The notes: a model not told the origin generated them from the sequence alone. A stretch of 64,000 bases of DNA from Dendrocalamus latiflorus (GCA_017311315.1 CM029664.1:24778192-24842191); one strand, 5' to 3'; shown: positions 10,212-23,625, counted from the first letter of the stretch. Translations and numbers: made by a program.

Positions 10212-12543
10212 TGTAATATCCTGGAAGAGTTTCGACCGTTAATCGTTTAATTGGAGTAAAGGACCTTAAAGGGAAGAATACAATATCAAGTTTAGAGGGG
10301 GTTTTTTTTTCTGATTTTCCCTGGCAACCTGGGCCTGGGCCTTGGCCCAGGTGGGGATTTCAGCCAGCAAAGGGGGGGCGCCACCTTCCCCCCTCCAACC
10401 CTAGCCGCCCCTCCCCCTCTCCCCCCTTGCGCCTCCCCCTCTCCTCCCCTTGTGCGCCCCTCCCCTCTGCCTTGCGCCGTCCAGTAGCGCCTCCTCCTCC
10501 CCTCTCCTCCATTGCCGGTGATCAAGACCTCCAATTGATGCCGAATGATCGGGGGAAAGGAATAATTCGCAGCTAGGCGATTGGACTCGGAGGAAGGGAA
10601 GAAGAAGGGGCAAAGAGGAAAAGAAGGAGAGGAGAGATTCGTGGGGTGTTCGTGGTATTCTGCAGTGTTCATCAAGGGTAATCCATGTTCTTCCCCTAGT
10701 AGATGTAAATTCTAATTGCGTTATCAATGTCGGTTTTCGGATCTGCTCAGGACAGCCTCTGTTACACGGTCTTTTTGATATAGATCCGTGGGGATTCAGG
10801 TCTGGTCTTCTCCTAGAGATTTTTAGAGGACATCTTTAGCTTTCCATCAAGTGCTAGAACGCGTCATTCGGACCTCTGTAGAAAAAGTTATGATTTTGCT
10901 AGTCGGACTGTCCTGTAGATCGGGGAAATTCCTGTCAGGTTTCGGTAGATGGGTTTGGGCGATTAGAAATCAGGAGAATCAGAGGATCTACATATTATGA
11001 AAGTTTCAGATATTTTCCTTAGCTTTCCAGAAAGATCAAGAAATCCTGATTCCGACTCTCGGGGTGAAAGTTATGGCAATTTTAGTGCGCTGTCCAGAGA
11101 ACTCATTACGGAATTGATGTTCTAGAAAGTTAGATGGTGCGGGTAGAAGTTGGCCGAATCAGGGAGACTCACCAACTATATTTAGTTAGATAATTTAATT
11201 ATCTTTCCAGAAAATCTGAGAACGCCCTGTTCGGACTTCTGTACCATTAGATAAGAATTTTTGAAGTTGACTGTCTGTAGAGGGGGACAGGGTGTCCGAA
11301 AAGATTTGGGGTTTTGAGTCAAGTTAAACATGTTGGATTAGTTTGGGGGTGTTTTTGTTTAATATAAAGACTCGTTACTGTTGCCTTAGCAATTATTATA
11401 ATTATTGTTCGGGAGGAGGACGGATTCCAGGAGCCGCACCTTCTGCTCATTCCCCGTTTTCTCGTGGTTAAGGCAAGTATATTTATGGATATAATAGATA
11501 TTATCGAATGATATAGTTTGATAAATTCTTTGAGAATTTGAGTTGTTCATGATTGTTATGGTGATATGAATGGTAATGTTCATGGTTGCTAATGCTATGA
11601 GTTATGTGTTAATCACGGATGTTTGAAAGTTATGAAGTCTATGAATATGAGCTTTTGTAGTATGAATATGTTATTCATATGCAATGTTGATGCGGATGCA
11701 TGTTGTATTAATTTAAGATTTCATACATATGCATCATGTTGGCTTATTGAAGTCTTGGTCCTGTGACGACCAAGCAATTCTTGAGATCCCCGTCATGTTT
11801 ATGACGGGCTAAAGGTCCCCATGCTTGAAGAGCATGGGCTTAGGTCCCCATACTTGCAGAGTATGGGCAATGGTCCCTGTGCCAGATGGCATAGGCATGG
11901 GTGTGCATCGACGGATGCGCACTTTGCATTACCGGTAAAATGCAAAAAGACAAAGAGCACCTTGAGCATATTGAACATGTTGCATATCATGTGTATGTAA
12001 TGTATTTGGTGAATAGATTTGTGAAGTGCAATTGATGGGTTTCATACTTATATGTTGTTGTTACCATTTATTATACTTGCTGAGTCTTTGGACTCACCCT
12101 TGTTGTTGGATGTTTTTTAGGTACCTTCATGAGACCGGCATGCATGGGGATAAAGATGGATTAGCTTTGTTGTACTTGCACGGTCCATTCACCTTGGAAG
12201 AAATAAAGAACCTTAAACATTATTTGTTGAATAGCTTAAGTGGTAACTGATTAAAGATCACCATGTTTAGAATGTAATAAAGGTTTAGAACTTTTACATT
12301 GCTTACGTTCTTTATTTAAGTATTGTGGTTACGATTGTGATGGCAAACATAATTCAGTTGTTTAGAATTGGATATTTATTGTTTACTATTATTCAGATCA
12401 TTTGTCTATGCATGTTGAAACCTTTGATTTACTCATTAAGCAAAGGAGGTTCTGCCGAAATTTTGTAAGGTGAATATAGGTTCTTCCTTAAAATGTTGTT
12501 AGTTTAGTAGCATTCCAGGTCATTGTTTGGCTGGGGTGTTACA
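10212..12543 (+). repeat. 5' LTR of the truncated long-LTR element (2332 bp)
   Basis: The boundaries are set by TG...CA ends, the inverted TGTAA/TTACA and the primer binding site just downstream. It has a C-rich GC-rich block (10370-10510, on which a spurious proline-rich ORF depends), a run of stem-loops (11754-11946) and an AATAAAGG polyadenylation-like signal near 12277. Confidence 0.75.
11754..11946 (+). other. Seven consecutive stem-loops inside the LTR
   Basis: Stems (5' arm/3' arm): CTTGGTC/GACCAAG (11754-11774), CCCGTCAT/ATGACGGG (11789-11808), CCCATGCT/AGCATGGG (11818-11838), CCCATACT/AGTATGGG (11847-11867), CCTGTGCC/GGCATAGG (11876-11895, one G-T pair), GTGTGCATC/GATGCGCAC (11901-11922, one G-T pair), TTTGCATT/AATGCAAA (11923-11946). 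Loops are 4-8 bases. The second to fifth are partly related to each other (GGTCCCC lead-in). Confidence 0.8.
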
Positions 12544-12545
12544 GT

Positions 12546-12559
12546 TGGTATCAGAGCGG
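12546..12559 (+). other. Primer binding site (tRNA-Met type)
   Basis: TGGTATCAGAGCGG begins two bases after the LTR end. It matches the usual plant initiator tRNA-Met binding site over its first 12 bases. Confidence 0.75.
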
Positions 12560-15500
12560 GCTTTAGGTCCGTGGTAATTGAATAATTAAATTGACACACA
12601 GTGCACAGTAGGATGGGAATGGGTGAAGCATTGCATTTACATTTCCGTTATGTTGTATTGATGATTGTGGTTTGAAATGATATATTATATCTATATTATA
12701 AAACTATAGATATTATGTGTGGGGATAACCCATGTTGAGAGGTTGAGGTCGTGGTTGTGGCCCTGGGCTGTACCAGGTTACACCACCGTTAGCGGTATGA
12801 GAGTACGAAGGCGGTTACCTCGGATATCTTAGAATAGGCGTTGATAGTGAGTATCTCTAGAAGAGTTGTCCTCTTCTTTGACTTTGAATTTGGTCAACTC
12901 TAGTCCAGTTGGGCTCGATGAGTTTCTCTTGGATTATTAGTTCATTGCGGTTGATCGGTTGCTTTGAGAAAGGATAGTGTGTTTTGATTGGGCTGAATTT
13001 GTCCTGTAAAGCAATCATTATTTTCCCAGCCGATGAGTTATTCTTACGATTGGTGAACTTGGTTGGTGGTCAAGTTTGACCTTTATATTGGAGTTTTGTC
13101 TTCCTCATGGGAAATCTTGATCCATTTATTCGCTTGATGTTTTTGGGTTAATGAAAGTTTCCTTCTGCAAGTCCTTTAGTTCGTGGAGGCTTTTACTCAT
13201 TGTATCTTTCTTGGGTATTTTGAGTGTTGAAGCTTAATGGATCTCTTTTATGAAAGAAGATGTTAAACCCTTTGGCGATGGGTTGTCATGATAAGATGAG
13301 AGGTTATAATCAAATCACTTAATGAATATGATATGGATTATCAAGATTGGGTTGCAGTGCATGCATGATTGATCTTAGCTAAGATCCTTGAAAGGAAAGT
13401 TGAATAAGTTGAGGATGTTCTCTAGTAGTTCTTGATGAGCTGTGACTGGGAGTATGACTATATTTAGGTGGAATCAACAGAGTTAATAACAAGTAGGGAA
13501 CGTTGACGAAACTGGTTTGATCACTATAGGTGATATATTTTGATAAGCTTCTCGGATAGAGTGGACCTGCGGGTCTCAACGGATTAATCTAACCCTTTGG
13601 GATGGATAAGTCCAGAAGATGTTAGAATATTGTCATAGTGGATATTAATCTTGGAGTTACCTTTTATGGATAAGTACTGATCATATGTAATTGCTAGGTG
13701 CATTTATTACGTATCGAAGTATGGTTTTGAGCATCACTAAGAGATGAACTGATGGAATGTAATTGGTGATTTATGTTACTTGATGGTGGAGTGGTAGGAT
13801 AATAGTATGTCTTTGATGAGAAGGTTGATCCTTAAAATTGTTTAGTTTACTAAACTGGTTGGATTACTTGATCTCAATGGATTAATTTAACTGTGTCGGA
13901 AGGAAGAGATAAGGATGTTTTTGGTTTCTTGATGGTCTTATGGTTGCTAGTTGGAACGCAAATAGAGAAATGACCATAAATCCTTTCCATGATGGTATAA
14001 TCGTCAACTGTTTACGATAACCATTAGATTGGAATTGGTGTGCACTAAATTGATGTTGAGAATTGCTAATAGGTTAATGATTGGAATTTAAGAGTGATCT
14101 AAATAGGTGGGTTGTGAGGATGACCTGGGCAGCATGCCTTAGTCAAAAGACGGTTTACTTCGATAGTGGGGTTTGTGCATTAGTTATCCTTTTGACCAGG
14201 TTGAGTATTGCAACCTTATAGGAAAAAAATATATGAAATAGGTTATTGTGTTTCCCTGGGAAGGTTAATGATGGGATAGTGAGTTATGTTGGTTCATGCC
14301 AGGAGTGCATGATGTGATGTTAGAAAGACTAGCAGTTATGGTTGCTAGAGTGATGTTGATTCCTTTAAGAGGAGATTAATTTGATTGCCTTTCGTGATAT
14401 TTCGTAAATAAAAATGTTCCGAGTTTTGCGGCGGAGATCATTTGGATCTCATGATTTATTTGGTAGTTGAACTGTTCCGAGCAAAGTGAAGTGTGAAAGA
14501 TCTTATTGGTTCTTAAGTGGTTCTTGTGGTTTGATCTTAAGAACTTGTCTTGTTCGAGCTGACCAAGTGTTGTTGTAGTCAAAGAATTGTTTTCTATGTT
14601 AACGGAAAGAGTGCATTAGGAGTAGTTGAGGTCTGAAGCCAAGTTTTGTATCTTGCGATTTGATATCCTCTTCTTGGGGGATTGTGCCTTCAATTGTGGA
14701 CTCCCCTTATGTTTTCCGAGTTCATTGCCAATTGACTGTTCCTCTTGGTCTGGTGTTTACCGTGATTGGTAAATGTTTATCTGAGTGCTGAAATTATTAT
14801 TATTATTCTTATTGGCCTCTTCTTCTGAGAAAGGATTAACTGATTCATGTTGCAAAGCCTTTAAAGATGAATGTTGGCAACTGGATAGTGGTGGTCGAGT
14901 AGATGATTCTGTGAGGCTTCAGGTGTCAAGATGTTTGAGATGCATGGCGCAATAAATCGATTTATTAGAATAATCCTTGGAAAGGGTTTGATTTAAATAG
15001 AATGTTTGTCTTTGGAGTTAATAGGTTTCGTTGTCGCAACTAGTAGGACCTATAGCGAGATGTGGTCCAAGATCTTGTGTTCATCCTGATAGAATATTAG
15101 AATTAGCAAGTATGGAAATCTTGATTAGTTTCTTAGAGTATCGCATTTTGGGTACTCGGTAAGATTGTGTAGAAGATTTTTGATGGTGTAGTTTGATGAG
15201 AGTAGTAGTATAGAGGAATCTAATAGTCGTGTTAATTAATGGGATAGCAAGGATGGTTGAGTTATTGTTAAGGATGACTCGGCCTCAGTGAGTAACCCTT
15301 TGTGAGATAGATTATCTCTAAGGATAATTTGGTCAATCAGTTAGAAATGGCTACTTTGTGGTCGCGTAGCTAAATTTGATTGGTGTGGGTTAGAGAAGGT
15401 CTAAGATTGGTGAAATGAATCGCCTTGGGCGGTTACTTGATTGGTGAGAAGTGTTGACCTGAGTGACCGAGGTTATGGTTGAGTTGTGTGAAAATTTTAG

Positions 15501-15682
15501 TCATTAAATCTGAGGGTTATCTATCAAGTATACCAGAAATTCATTGTAAGAGTCTTAAAGGTAGAAATGTGGGCTTTGCATTTTTTTATGCTAGCATCTT
15601 GGTTTTCCATGATTAGATTCCAAGAGTTATGGTGATGTTTGATAGAATCCTTGGGAAGCAGTAAATGAGCATGAAGGTGGAA
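12560..15682 (+). other. Non-coding, C-poor internal region of the truncated element
   Basis: No ORF over 75 codons and no retroelement protein motif can be read in any frame. The plus strand is strikingly poor in C and rich in G and T: in three hand-counted 60-base lines (13741, 14041, 15181), C was 2, 4 and 2 and G was 21, 14 and 17. It may be a decayed coding region or a large non-autonomous (LARD-like) interior. Confidence 0.5.
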
Positions 15683-18600
15683 CAAGGCTGAACAAAACTC
15701 ACAAAAATAGCAGATGCGAAACTAGCGTTTGGATTTTTCTGATTCAGATTGAAACATACATCTTTCATTTGCAATTGGGTTGTTGTTTATCTTGTTCTTG
15801 CCAGTTCTTCGATTGCTTGTAGGAACAAGTACCCTCGTGGTTACGTTGATTGTGCTCCGACAAGGTCACGAGCAACCTCTGGATTTGGTATCGATCGCTA
15901 AGGCGCAACGTCCTTGGGGGGTTGTAGTCGGGTCGTCATCGTTATCTCCATCCTCAATCGAATCTACCACTTTCATCGAAGAACGGGACCGCTAGTGCTA
16001 TCACCGATGTTCAGCTTTAAGTATTCAGGAGCAGCCCTCGATGCAATATCAATGACTAGTCTCAAGTATTCAAAGGATATAAGTGAACCTCGTTTGTATG
16101 ATGTTCGGCTGTGTGGTGTTCAAGGAAACCAACGCGTACACTAACTCCCCTCTTGGTTTTCGGATAGCACCTCCCTGGAGTTGGTTTCGGATGGCAACTC
16201 CAAACGGATTCGGAAGTGGAAGTGGACAGCTAGCCAAAACCGACTTTGATTATAGGGTCGTACTCGGATTGATCTGGGTGGAGATGTAGACACGGACTCA
16301 CTTCATGAGTAAAATGAATCTACTTTTTTTGTTTGGATTCTAGGGTTGTACTCGGGTTGATCTGGGAGGAGTTGTAGACACGGACTCAACTTCAAGAGTA
16401 AATTGAATCTACTTTTTTTTGTTTTAAGGGAACACAAGATCAAGTTGCGCGAAGGAACGCAAAGATCAGCACGTAAACAAAATTTCTAATGCATCAAGGC
16501 TGAACAAAACTCACAAAAATAGCAGATGCGAAACTAGCATTTGGATTTTTCTGATTCAGATTGAAACATACATCTTTCATTTGCAATTGGGTTGTTGTTT
16601 ATCTTGTTCTTGCCAGTTCTTCGATTGCTTGTAGGAACAAGTACCCTCGTGGTTACATTGATTGTGCTCCGACAAGGTCACGAGCAACCTCTGGATTTGG
16701 TATCGATCGCTAAGGCGCAACGTCCTTGGGGGGTTGTAGTCGCGTCGTCAACGTTATCTCCATCCTCAATCGAATCTACCACTTTCATCGAAGAACGGGA
16801 CTGCTAGTGCTATCACCGATGTTCAGCTTTAAGTATTCAAGAACAGCCCTCGATGCAATATCGATGACTAGTCTCAAGTATTCAAAGGATATAAGTGAAC
16901 CTCGTATGTATGGTGTTCGGCTGTGTGGTGTTCAAGGAAACCAACGCGTACACTAACTCCTCTTTTGGTTTTCGGATAGCACCTCCCTGGAGTTAGTTTC
17001 GGATGGCAACCTCCAAACGTATTCGGAAGTGGACAGCTAGCCAAAACCGACATCGATTCTTGGGTCGTGCTTGGATTGACCTGGGAGGAGTTGTAGACAC
17101 GGACTCACATCAAGAGTAAAATGAATCTACTTTTTTTGTTTGATTCTAGGTTGTACTCGGGTCGATCTGGGAGGAGTTGTAGACACGTACTCAACTTCAA
17201 GAGTAAGTTGAATCTACTTTTTTTTGTTTTAAGGAAACACAAGATCAAGTTGCGCGAAGGAACACATAGATCAGCACGTAAACAAAATTTCTAATGGATC
17301 AAGGCTGAACAAAACTCATAAAAATAGCAGATGCGAAACTAGCATTTGGATTTTTTTGATTCAGATTGAAACATGCATCTTTCATTTGCAATTGGGTTGC
17401 TGTTTGTCTTGTTGAGCCTATTCTTCGATTGCTTGTAGAAATAAGTACCCTCGTGGTTACGTCGATTGTGCTCCGACAAGGTCACGAACAACCTCTGGAG
17501 TTGGTATCGATCGCTAAGGCGCAACGTCCTTGGGGGTTGTAGTCGGGTCGCAACGTTATCTCCATCCTCAATCGAATCTACCACTTTCATCGAAGAACGG
17601 GACCGCTAGTGCTATCAGCAATGTTCAGCTTTAAGTATTCAGGAGTAGGCCTCAATGCAATATCAATGACTAGTCTCAAGTATTCAATGGATATAACTGA
17701 ACCTCGTACGTATGGTGTTCAATGAAACCAACGCGTACACTAACTCCCCTCTTGGTTTTCGGATAGCACCTCCCTGGAGTTGGTTTCGGATGGCAACCTC
17801 CAAACGGATTCGGAAGCGGACAGCAAGCCAAAACCAACTTAGATTCTAGGGTCGTACTCGGATTGATCTGGGAGGAGTTGTAGACACGGACTCACATGAT
17901 GAGTAAAATGAATCTACTTTTTTTTGTTTGGATTCTAGGGTTGTACTCGGGTTGATCTGGGAGGAGTTGTAGACACGGACTCAACTTCAAGAGTAAATTG
18001 AATCTACTTTTTTTTATTTTAAGGGAACACAAGATCAAGTTGCGCGAAGGAACGCAAAGATCAGCACGTAAACAAAATTTCTAATGGATCAAGGCTGAAC
18101 AAAACTCACAAAAATAGCAGATGCGAAACTAGCATTTGGATTTTTCTGATTCAGATTGAAACATACATCTTTCATTTGCAATTGGGTTGCTGTTTATCTT
18201 GTTCTTGCCTGTTCTTCGATTGCTTGTAGGAACAAGTACCCTCGTGGTTACGTTGATTGTGCTCCGACAAGGTCACGAGCAACCTCTGGATTTGGTATCG
18301 ATCGCTAAGGCGCAACGTCCTTGGGGGGTTGTAGTCGGGTCGTCATCGTTATCTCCATCCTCAATCGAATCTACCACTTTCATCGAAGAACGGGACCGCT
18401 AGTGCTATCACCGATGTTCAGCTTTAAGTATTCAGGAGCAGCGCTCGATGCAATATCAATGACTAGTCTCAAGTATTCAAAGGATATAAGTGAACCTCGT
18501 ATGTATGGTGTTCGGCTGTGTGGTGTTCAAGGAAACCAACGCGTACACTAACTCCACTCTTGGTTTTCGGATAGCACCTCCCTGGAGTTGGTTTCGGATG

Positions 18601-19922
18601 GCAACTCCAAACGGATTCGGAAGTGGACAGCTAGCCAAAACCGACTTCGATTATAGGGTCGTACTCGGATTGATCTTGGTGGAGTTGTAGACACGGACAC
18701 GCTTCAAGAGTCAAATTAATCTACTTTTTTTTGTTTGGACTCTAGGGTTGTACTCGGGTTGATCTGGGAGGAGTTGTAGACACGGACTCAACTTCAAGAG
18801 TAAATTGAATCTACTTTTTCTTGTTTTAAGGGAACACAAGATCAAGTTGCACGAAGGAGTGACAAAACTCACAAAAATAGCAGATGCAAAACTAGCGGTA
18901 GGATTTTTCTGTTTCAGATTGAAACATACATCTTTCATTTGTAATTGGGTTGCTGTTTATCTTGTTCTTGCATGTTCTTCGATTGCTTGTAGGATCAAGT
19001 ACCCTCGTGGTTACGTTGATTGTGCTCCGACAAGGTCACGAGCAACCTCTGGATTTGGTATCGATCGCTAAGGCGCAACGTCCTTGGGGGTTGTAGTCGG
19101 GTCGTCATCGTTATCTCCATCCTCAATCGAATCTACCACTTTCATCGAAGAACGGGACCGCTAGTGCTATCACTGATGTTCAGCTTTAAGTATTCAGGAG
19201 CAGCCCTCGATGCAATATCAATGACTAGTCTCAAGTATTCAAAGGATATAAGTGAACCTCGTATGTATGGTGTTCGGCTGTGTGGTGTTCAATGAAACCA
19301 ACGCGTACACTAACTCCCCTCTTGGTTTTCGGATAACACCTCCCTGGAGTTGGTTTCGGATGGCAACCTCCAAACGGATTCGGAAGCGGATAGCAAGCCA
19401 AAACCAACTTCGATTCTAGGGTTGTACTCGGATTGATCTAGGAGGAGTTGTAGACAGGGACTCACATCAAGACTAAATGAATCTACTTTTATTGTTTGGA
19501 TTCTAGGGTTCTACTCGGGTTGATCTGCGAGGAGTTGTGGACACGTACTGACTTCAAGAGTAAATTGAATCTAATTTTTTTTGTTTTAAGGGAACACAAG
19601 ATCAAGTTGTGCGAAGGAGCACAAAGATCAGCACGTAAACAAAATTTGTAATGGATCAAGGCTGAACAAAACTCACAAAAATGGCAGATGCGAAACTAGC
19701 GTTTGGATTTTTCTGATTCAGATTGAAACATACATCTTTCATTTGCAATTGGGTTGCTGTTTATCTTGTTCTTGCCTATTCTTCGATTGCTTGTAGGAAC
19801 AAGTACCCTCGTAGTTACGTTGATTGTGCTCCGACAAGGTCACGAACAACCTCTGGAGTTGGTATCGATCGCTAAGGCGCAATGTCCTTGGGGGGTTGTA
19901 GTCGGGTCGTCAACGTTATCTC
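15683..19922 (+). repeat. CRM-derived ~0.8-kb tandem array, segment 2
   Basis: About five monomers are present, with anchors near 15779, 16590, 17395, 18186, 18951 and 19753 (spacings 811, 805, 791, 765, 802). It begins mid-monomer at CAAGGCTGAAC and is interrupted at 19922 by the complete CRM element, whose 5-bp target duplication ATCTC is 19918-19922. The same monomer continues at 27566. Confidence 0.92.
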
Positions 19923-20868
19923 TGATGAGGACATCTTTTCCATGCATACAACCATGCCGACTCGATATCAAACTGAAACTATGATACAAGGACCAATGAC
20001 TAGAGCGCGAGCACGTCAACTTAACCATCAGGTAAATGTGTTGCTAAGTTTGCATACAAATGTTTGAAAGAATGTAATACTACTTAATTCTTGTGATGAT
20101 TTAATTGTCCTTAGGAACCATGGGGAAGAACCACATGAGCTCAAGTATAGAAGTGGAACCGTCAAGCGTAAACCAAGTCCTGTTCACGAGTTTGACTCGG
20201 ATTCGGCCTTGTTGACAGCGCCTACTTCAAATGGTCGTAACTTTCGATCCAAAAGGTTTCTCAGGACCCGTGAGTACTCGTTGGAAAGCTCTTGAAGTCT
20301 ACTTTCAGATGGATCCGGCCTCAAACCCAGATTCCATCCGAGTCGACCAGAAACTGCAAAACAATTCATGTCACTTTTCCAGTTCGAGTCAAAGTGGGCC
20401 TTGGGCCTTGTAATTCGAGTCCTATTCGGCTTCCTTGTGTTTTGGCCGACCCTCCACCTTCCGTGACCCTTAAATAGGCAGCCGCACCCTCTTCTAGGGT
20501 TTGGGTTTTGTTTAGACTAAGTTAGCTTTTGCTGCTTTGCCTTGTACTCGCGCGTGTCGGCTAGACCGCCCGAATACTTGTCTTCGGAACCCCACCGTAT
20601 TCTGTTTTTGATTGAATCTTACATCGTTATTTGCAATTGAGTTGCTGTTCATCTTGTTCTTGCTTGTTCTTCGATTGCTTGCTGGAACAAGAACCCTCGT
20701 GGTTAGGTTGATCGTGCGCCGATAAGGTCACGAACAATCTCTGGAGTTGGTGTATCGATCGCTAAGGCGCAACGTCCTTGGATGGTTGTAGTCGGGTCGT
20801 CAACGTCATCTCCTTCCCCAATCGAATCTACCACTCTCATCGAAAGATCGGGACCCCTAGTCCTATCA
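19923..20868 (+). repeat. 5' LTR of complete CRM-type element
   Basis: It starts TGATGAGGAC and ends CTAGTCCTATCA. A TATA-like TTAAATAGG is near 20468. The last ~275 bp are the part shared with the satellite monomer. Confidence 0.92.
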
Positions 20869-20870
20869 GT

Positions 20871-20884
20871 TGGTATCAGAGCTC
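20871..20884 (+). other. Primer binding site of CRM-type element
   Basis: TGGTATCAGAGCTC starts two bases after the LTR and matches the initiator tRNA-Met 3' end over 12 bases. Confidence 0.85.
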
Positions 20885-21906
20885 AAGGTTGATCGGTGAG
20901 AGATCTTATCTAGTCTTTGCATTTTTTTACCTATAGTCCAGAAAAACCAAAAAAAAATAGTAGATCTATTCCCCAAAATCCGAAACAATTTGAGCTTTTA
21001 TCTATTGCTGCATAGTCTTTGTTTGTTGAGTCTTCGGTTGCATCGTCGTGTCCTTTGCTGGTCTTAGTGACTAGTTCCTTTAGAGTTTCGAGTTCTGTTC
21101 ACGTCTTGGTATCACCGTTGCAGTTAGATCCGAACTCGGTTTCTAGGGAGGCTTTGCCCTAGTTGGTCTCGGAGGAGGACACAAATTCGGATTCAACCGC
21201 GTCGTGTGTGTAAAAAAAGGAAAGAAAAAAAGAGAGAGAGAAAAGAAGGAACAGGCAGCCGCATTTAGAAAGAGCCGCGGCATAAAAAAAGAGAGAGAGA
21301 AAATAGAGAAGAGAGAAACAGCTAACTTTTGCATACGACCTCCGATTGAGGCGATTCTTGATCCGTTGGAAAGGAAATCGGAAGATAGAGTGAAAAACGG
21401 GCCCGCAAACCGAGGAAAAATCAAGTTTCTTAGAATTCGCTAAAATTGACAAAGCCCTTCTACACGTGATTCTAAGGTTCCCTGTGAAGACGGCATCCTT
21501 TTTCGAGCACGGTGTGATTTCGTTTGTGTTCTAGGCTCGCGTCTCTAGTACGGTCTAGCCTAGGACCAGCACGGTGCCGTCGTTGAGCGATTATTCAACT
21601 TTCTTTGACTAATGTGGTTCTAGTTATCCTTTGTTCACTCTCAGCCCACCTATAGCTCCACAGATTTGGCTACCACCTCACAGGGACTAGCGACCGAGGC
21701 AGCGATACACCCAATTTTCAGGAGATATTGTCTTGACTTGTCGGCTGCCATCACCTCCTGCTCGCTGTGGTAAGAACTTGTAAGAGCTTGACAGAACAGG
21801 TTGAGAGTGTGCGACTTGATTTAACCACATCCCAGTAGTTGTGAGGGCATAACCTGCAGTTTTATTATTTTTATCTTCTTGGTTTGTTTCTTGTGTTCTT
21901 CTAACA
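20885..21906 (+). other. Leader of CRM-type element
   Basis: The untranslated region between primer site and gag contains a long A/G-rich stretch (21205-21322, repeats of GAGAGA and AAAAAAG). No ORF on the plus strand is convincing; the minus-strand ORFs opposite the purine tract are low-complexity shadows. Confidence 0.6.
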
Positions 21907-23625
21907 ATGTCAGGAGAACCAGTGGACCTGCGGGCAGCGCCACATTCCCCTCGGACTAGGGGCATCATACAACACTTTGAGCGCCAAATGAAGCTGCACA
22001 CTGAAGGACTTGATGAGGATGTACGGGTCACCAACGAACGTCTTGGCCAATTGGAGGCCGCGCAGATCGACACCAACACTACGCTTGCAACATTGGAGGC
22101 TTCCGTTGGCACCGTCAACACCTCACTTGCTGAGATTTTGAGACGTCTTGATGAGAGGGGCCGTGCATCTCCCGCTGCACCAACTCAGCGTACTCGTGCC
22201 AACATTGGTGTCTCGGGCAGCAGGGTGGACGAAAATGGTGGAGACGAATATGCGGCTGACACTGAGATTGATGATGATGAGGACACTCATCGTCAACGTC
22301 AACCACGCCGGGCTGAGGTACGTGAGAATGATGAATCGCTTGGTAAGATTAAGTTCACTATGCCACTTTTTGATGGAAAATATAACCCTGATGCTTATAT
22401 CACTTGGGAATTGGCTGTTGATCAGAAATTTGCTTGTCATGCATTCCCTGAAAACAAAAGGGTTAGGGCTGCTACTAGTGAGTTTACTGATTTTGCGTCA
22501 GTTTGGTGGAGTGAATATTGTAAGAAAAATCCTTTCACCATACCACAAACTTGGGATGCATTAAAAAGAATCATGCGAGCTAGATTTGTTCCCTCATATT
22601 ATGCACGTGATTTGTTACATAAGTTGCAACAATTGAGGCAAGGTAGTAAAAGCGTAGAGGAATATTTTCAAGAATTGCAAACAGGCATGCTGCGTTGTGA
22701 CTTAGAGGAAACTGAGGAAGCCGCTATGGCTAGGTTTATGGGTGGTTTGAATCGGGAAATTCAGGATATCTTAGCTTACAAGGAATATAATTCTATCACT
22801 CGTTTATTTCATCTTGCTTGTAAAGCTGAAAGAGAAGTACAGGGACGACGCGCGAGCACTAGGACTAACGTTTCTGCAGGTCGTGGAAACATTTGGTCTC
22901 AACGTGCATCTGCCGCACCATCAAGCCAACCCCCTGCACCTTCTTCCTCCAACAGCAAGCCACGGTTTTCATCATCAAATTCGGCATCTCGGGCATCCGA
23001 AGCAACAAAGGGGGCAGCCCAAGCACATGCAAAGAGCTCTTCGTCTGTTGCATCTACGGGACGAACGAGGGATATCCAATGTCATCAATGCAAGGGGTAT
23101 GGCCATGTGAGGAGCGAGTGCCCAACCAAGCGTGTTCTGATTGTGAGAGATGATGGTGAGTATTCTTCTGCTAGTGATTTGGATGAGGATACATATGCTA
23201 TGCTTGCAGCTGACCATGTAGGTAGTGGGAAGGAGCAAGAAAAAGAGCACATTGGTGCTGAAGATGCAGAGCGCTATGAGAGCCTCATTGTGCAGCGTGT
23301 GTTGAGTGCACAAATGGAGAGGGCGGAGCAAAATCAGCGGCACATCCTTTTCCAAACAAAGTGCGTCATGAAGGAACGTTCATGCCGAGTGATAATTGAT
23401 GGAGGGAGCTGCAACAACTTGGTGAGCTCCGATATGGTGGAGAAGCTTGCGTTGAACACCAAACCTCACCCACACCCTTACTACATTCAATGGTTCAATA
23501 ACAGCGGCAAGGTGAAGGTAACACGAATGGTGAGAGTAAATTTTGCTATTGGTTCTTATCACGATGTTGTAGAATGCGATGTTGTCCCTATGCAAGCATG
23601 CTCTATGCTGTTAGGTAGACCGTGA
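21907..23625 (+). pseudogene. CRM-type gag and protease part (open segment)
   Basis: This is 572 codons open to the first internal TGA. It contains an acidic N-terminus with a coiled-coil-like stretch, the gag domain with a VEEYFQELQTGM block, a CX2CX4HX4C knuckle and the retropepsin DGGS. It packages the RNA and processes the polyprotein in an active element. Translation would end just after LLGRP, within the protease region. Confidence 0.85.

Larger units (their letters stand above)
10212..15682 (+). mobile_element. Truncated long-LTR retrotransposon (5' LTR plus non-coding internal part)
   Basis: The 5' LTR is 10212-12543: it starts TGTAATATCC and ends GGGGTGTTACA, with TGTAA/TTACA inverted ends. 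It is followed two bases later by a tRNA-Met-type binding site, TGGTATCAGAGCGG (12546). LTR size and ends resemble Tekay/Del-type chromoviruses, but no protein domain confirms this. The ~3.1-kb internal part has no long ORF. No 3' LTR is present: at about 15682 the satellite resumes at CAAGGCTGAAC, so the 3' half was probably lost by deletion together with part of a monomer. Confidence 0.75.

Noticed and set aside
10292..10727. Proline- and glycine-rich minus-strand ORFs in the 2.3-kb LTR
   Set aside because: They depend on a C-rich tract in an LTR and have no domain.
12026..12250. 74-residue ORF with a hydrophobic start in the LTR
   Set aside because: Short, inside an LTR, no recognisable family.
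12546..12559. tRNA-like TGGTATCAGAGC sequences as tRNA genes
   Set aside because: Only the primer-binding segment is present, directly after LTR ends; no cloverleaf.
23623..23625. In-frame TGA after the CRM protease as a possible readthrough site
   Set aside because: It falls within the protease region, not at a gag/pol border, and the copy has two further lesions, so decay is the simpler reading.
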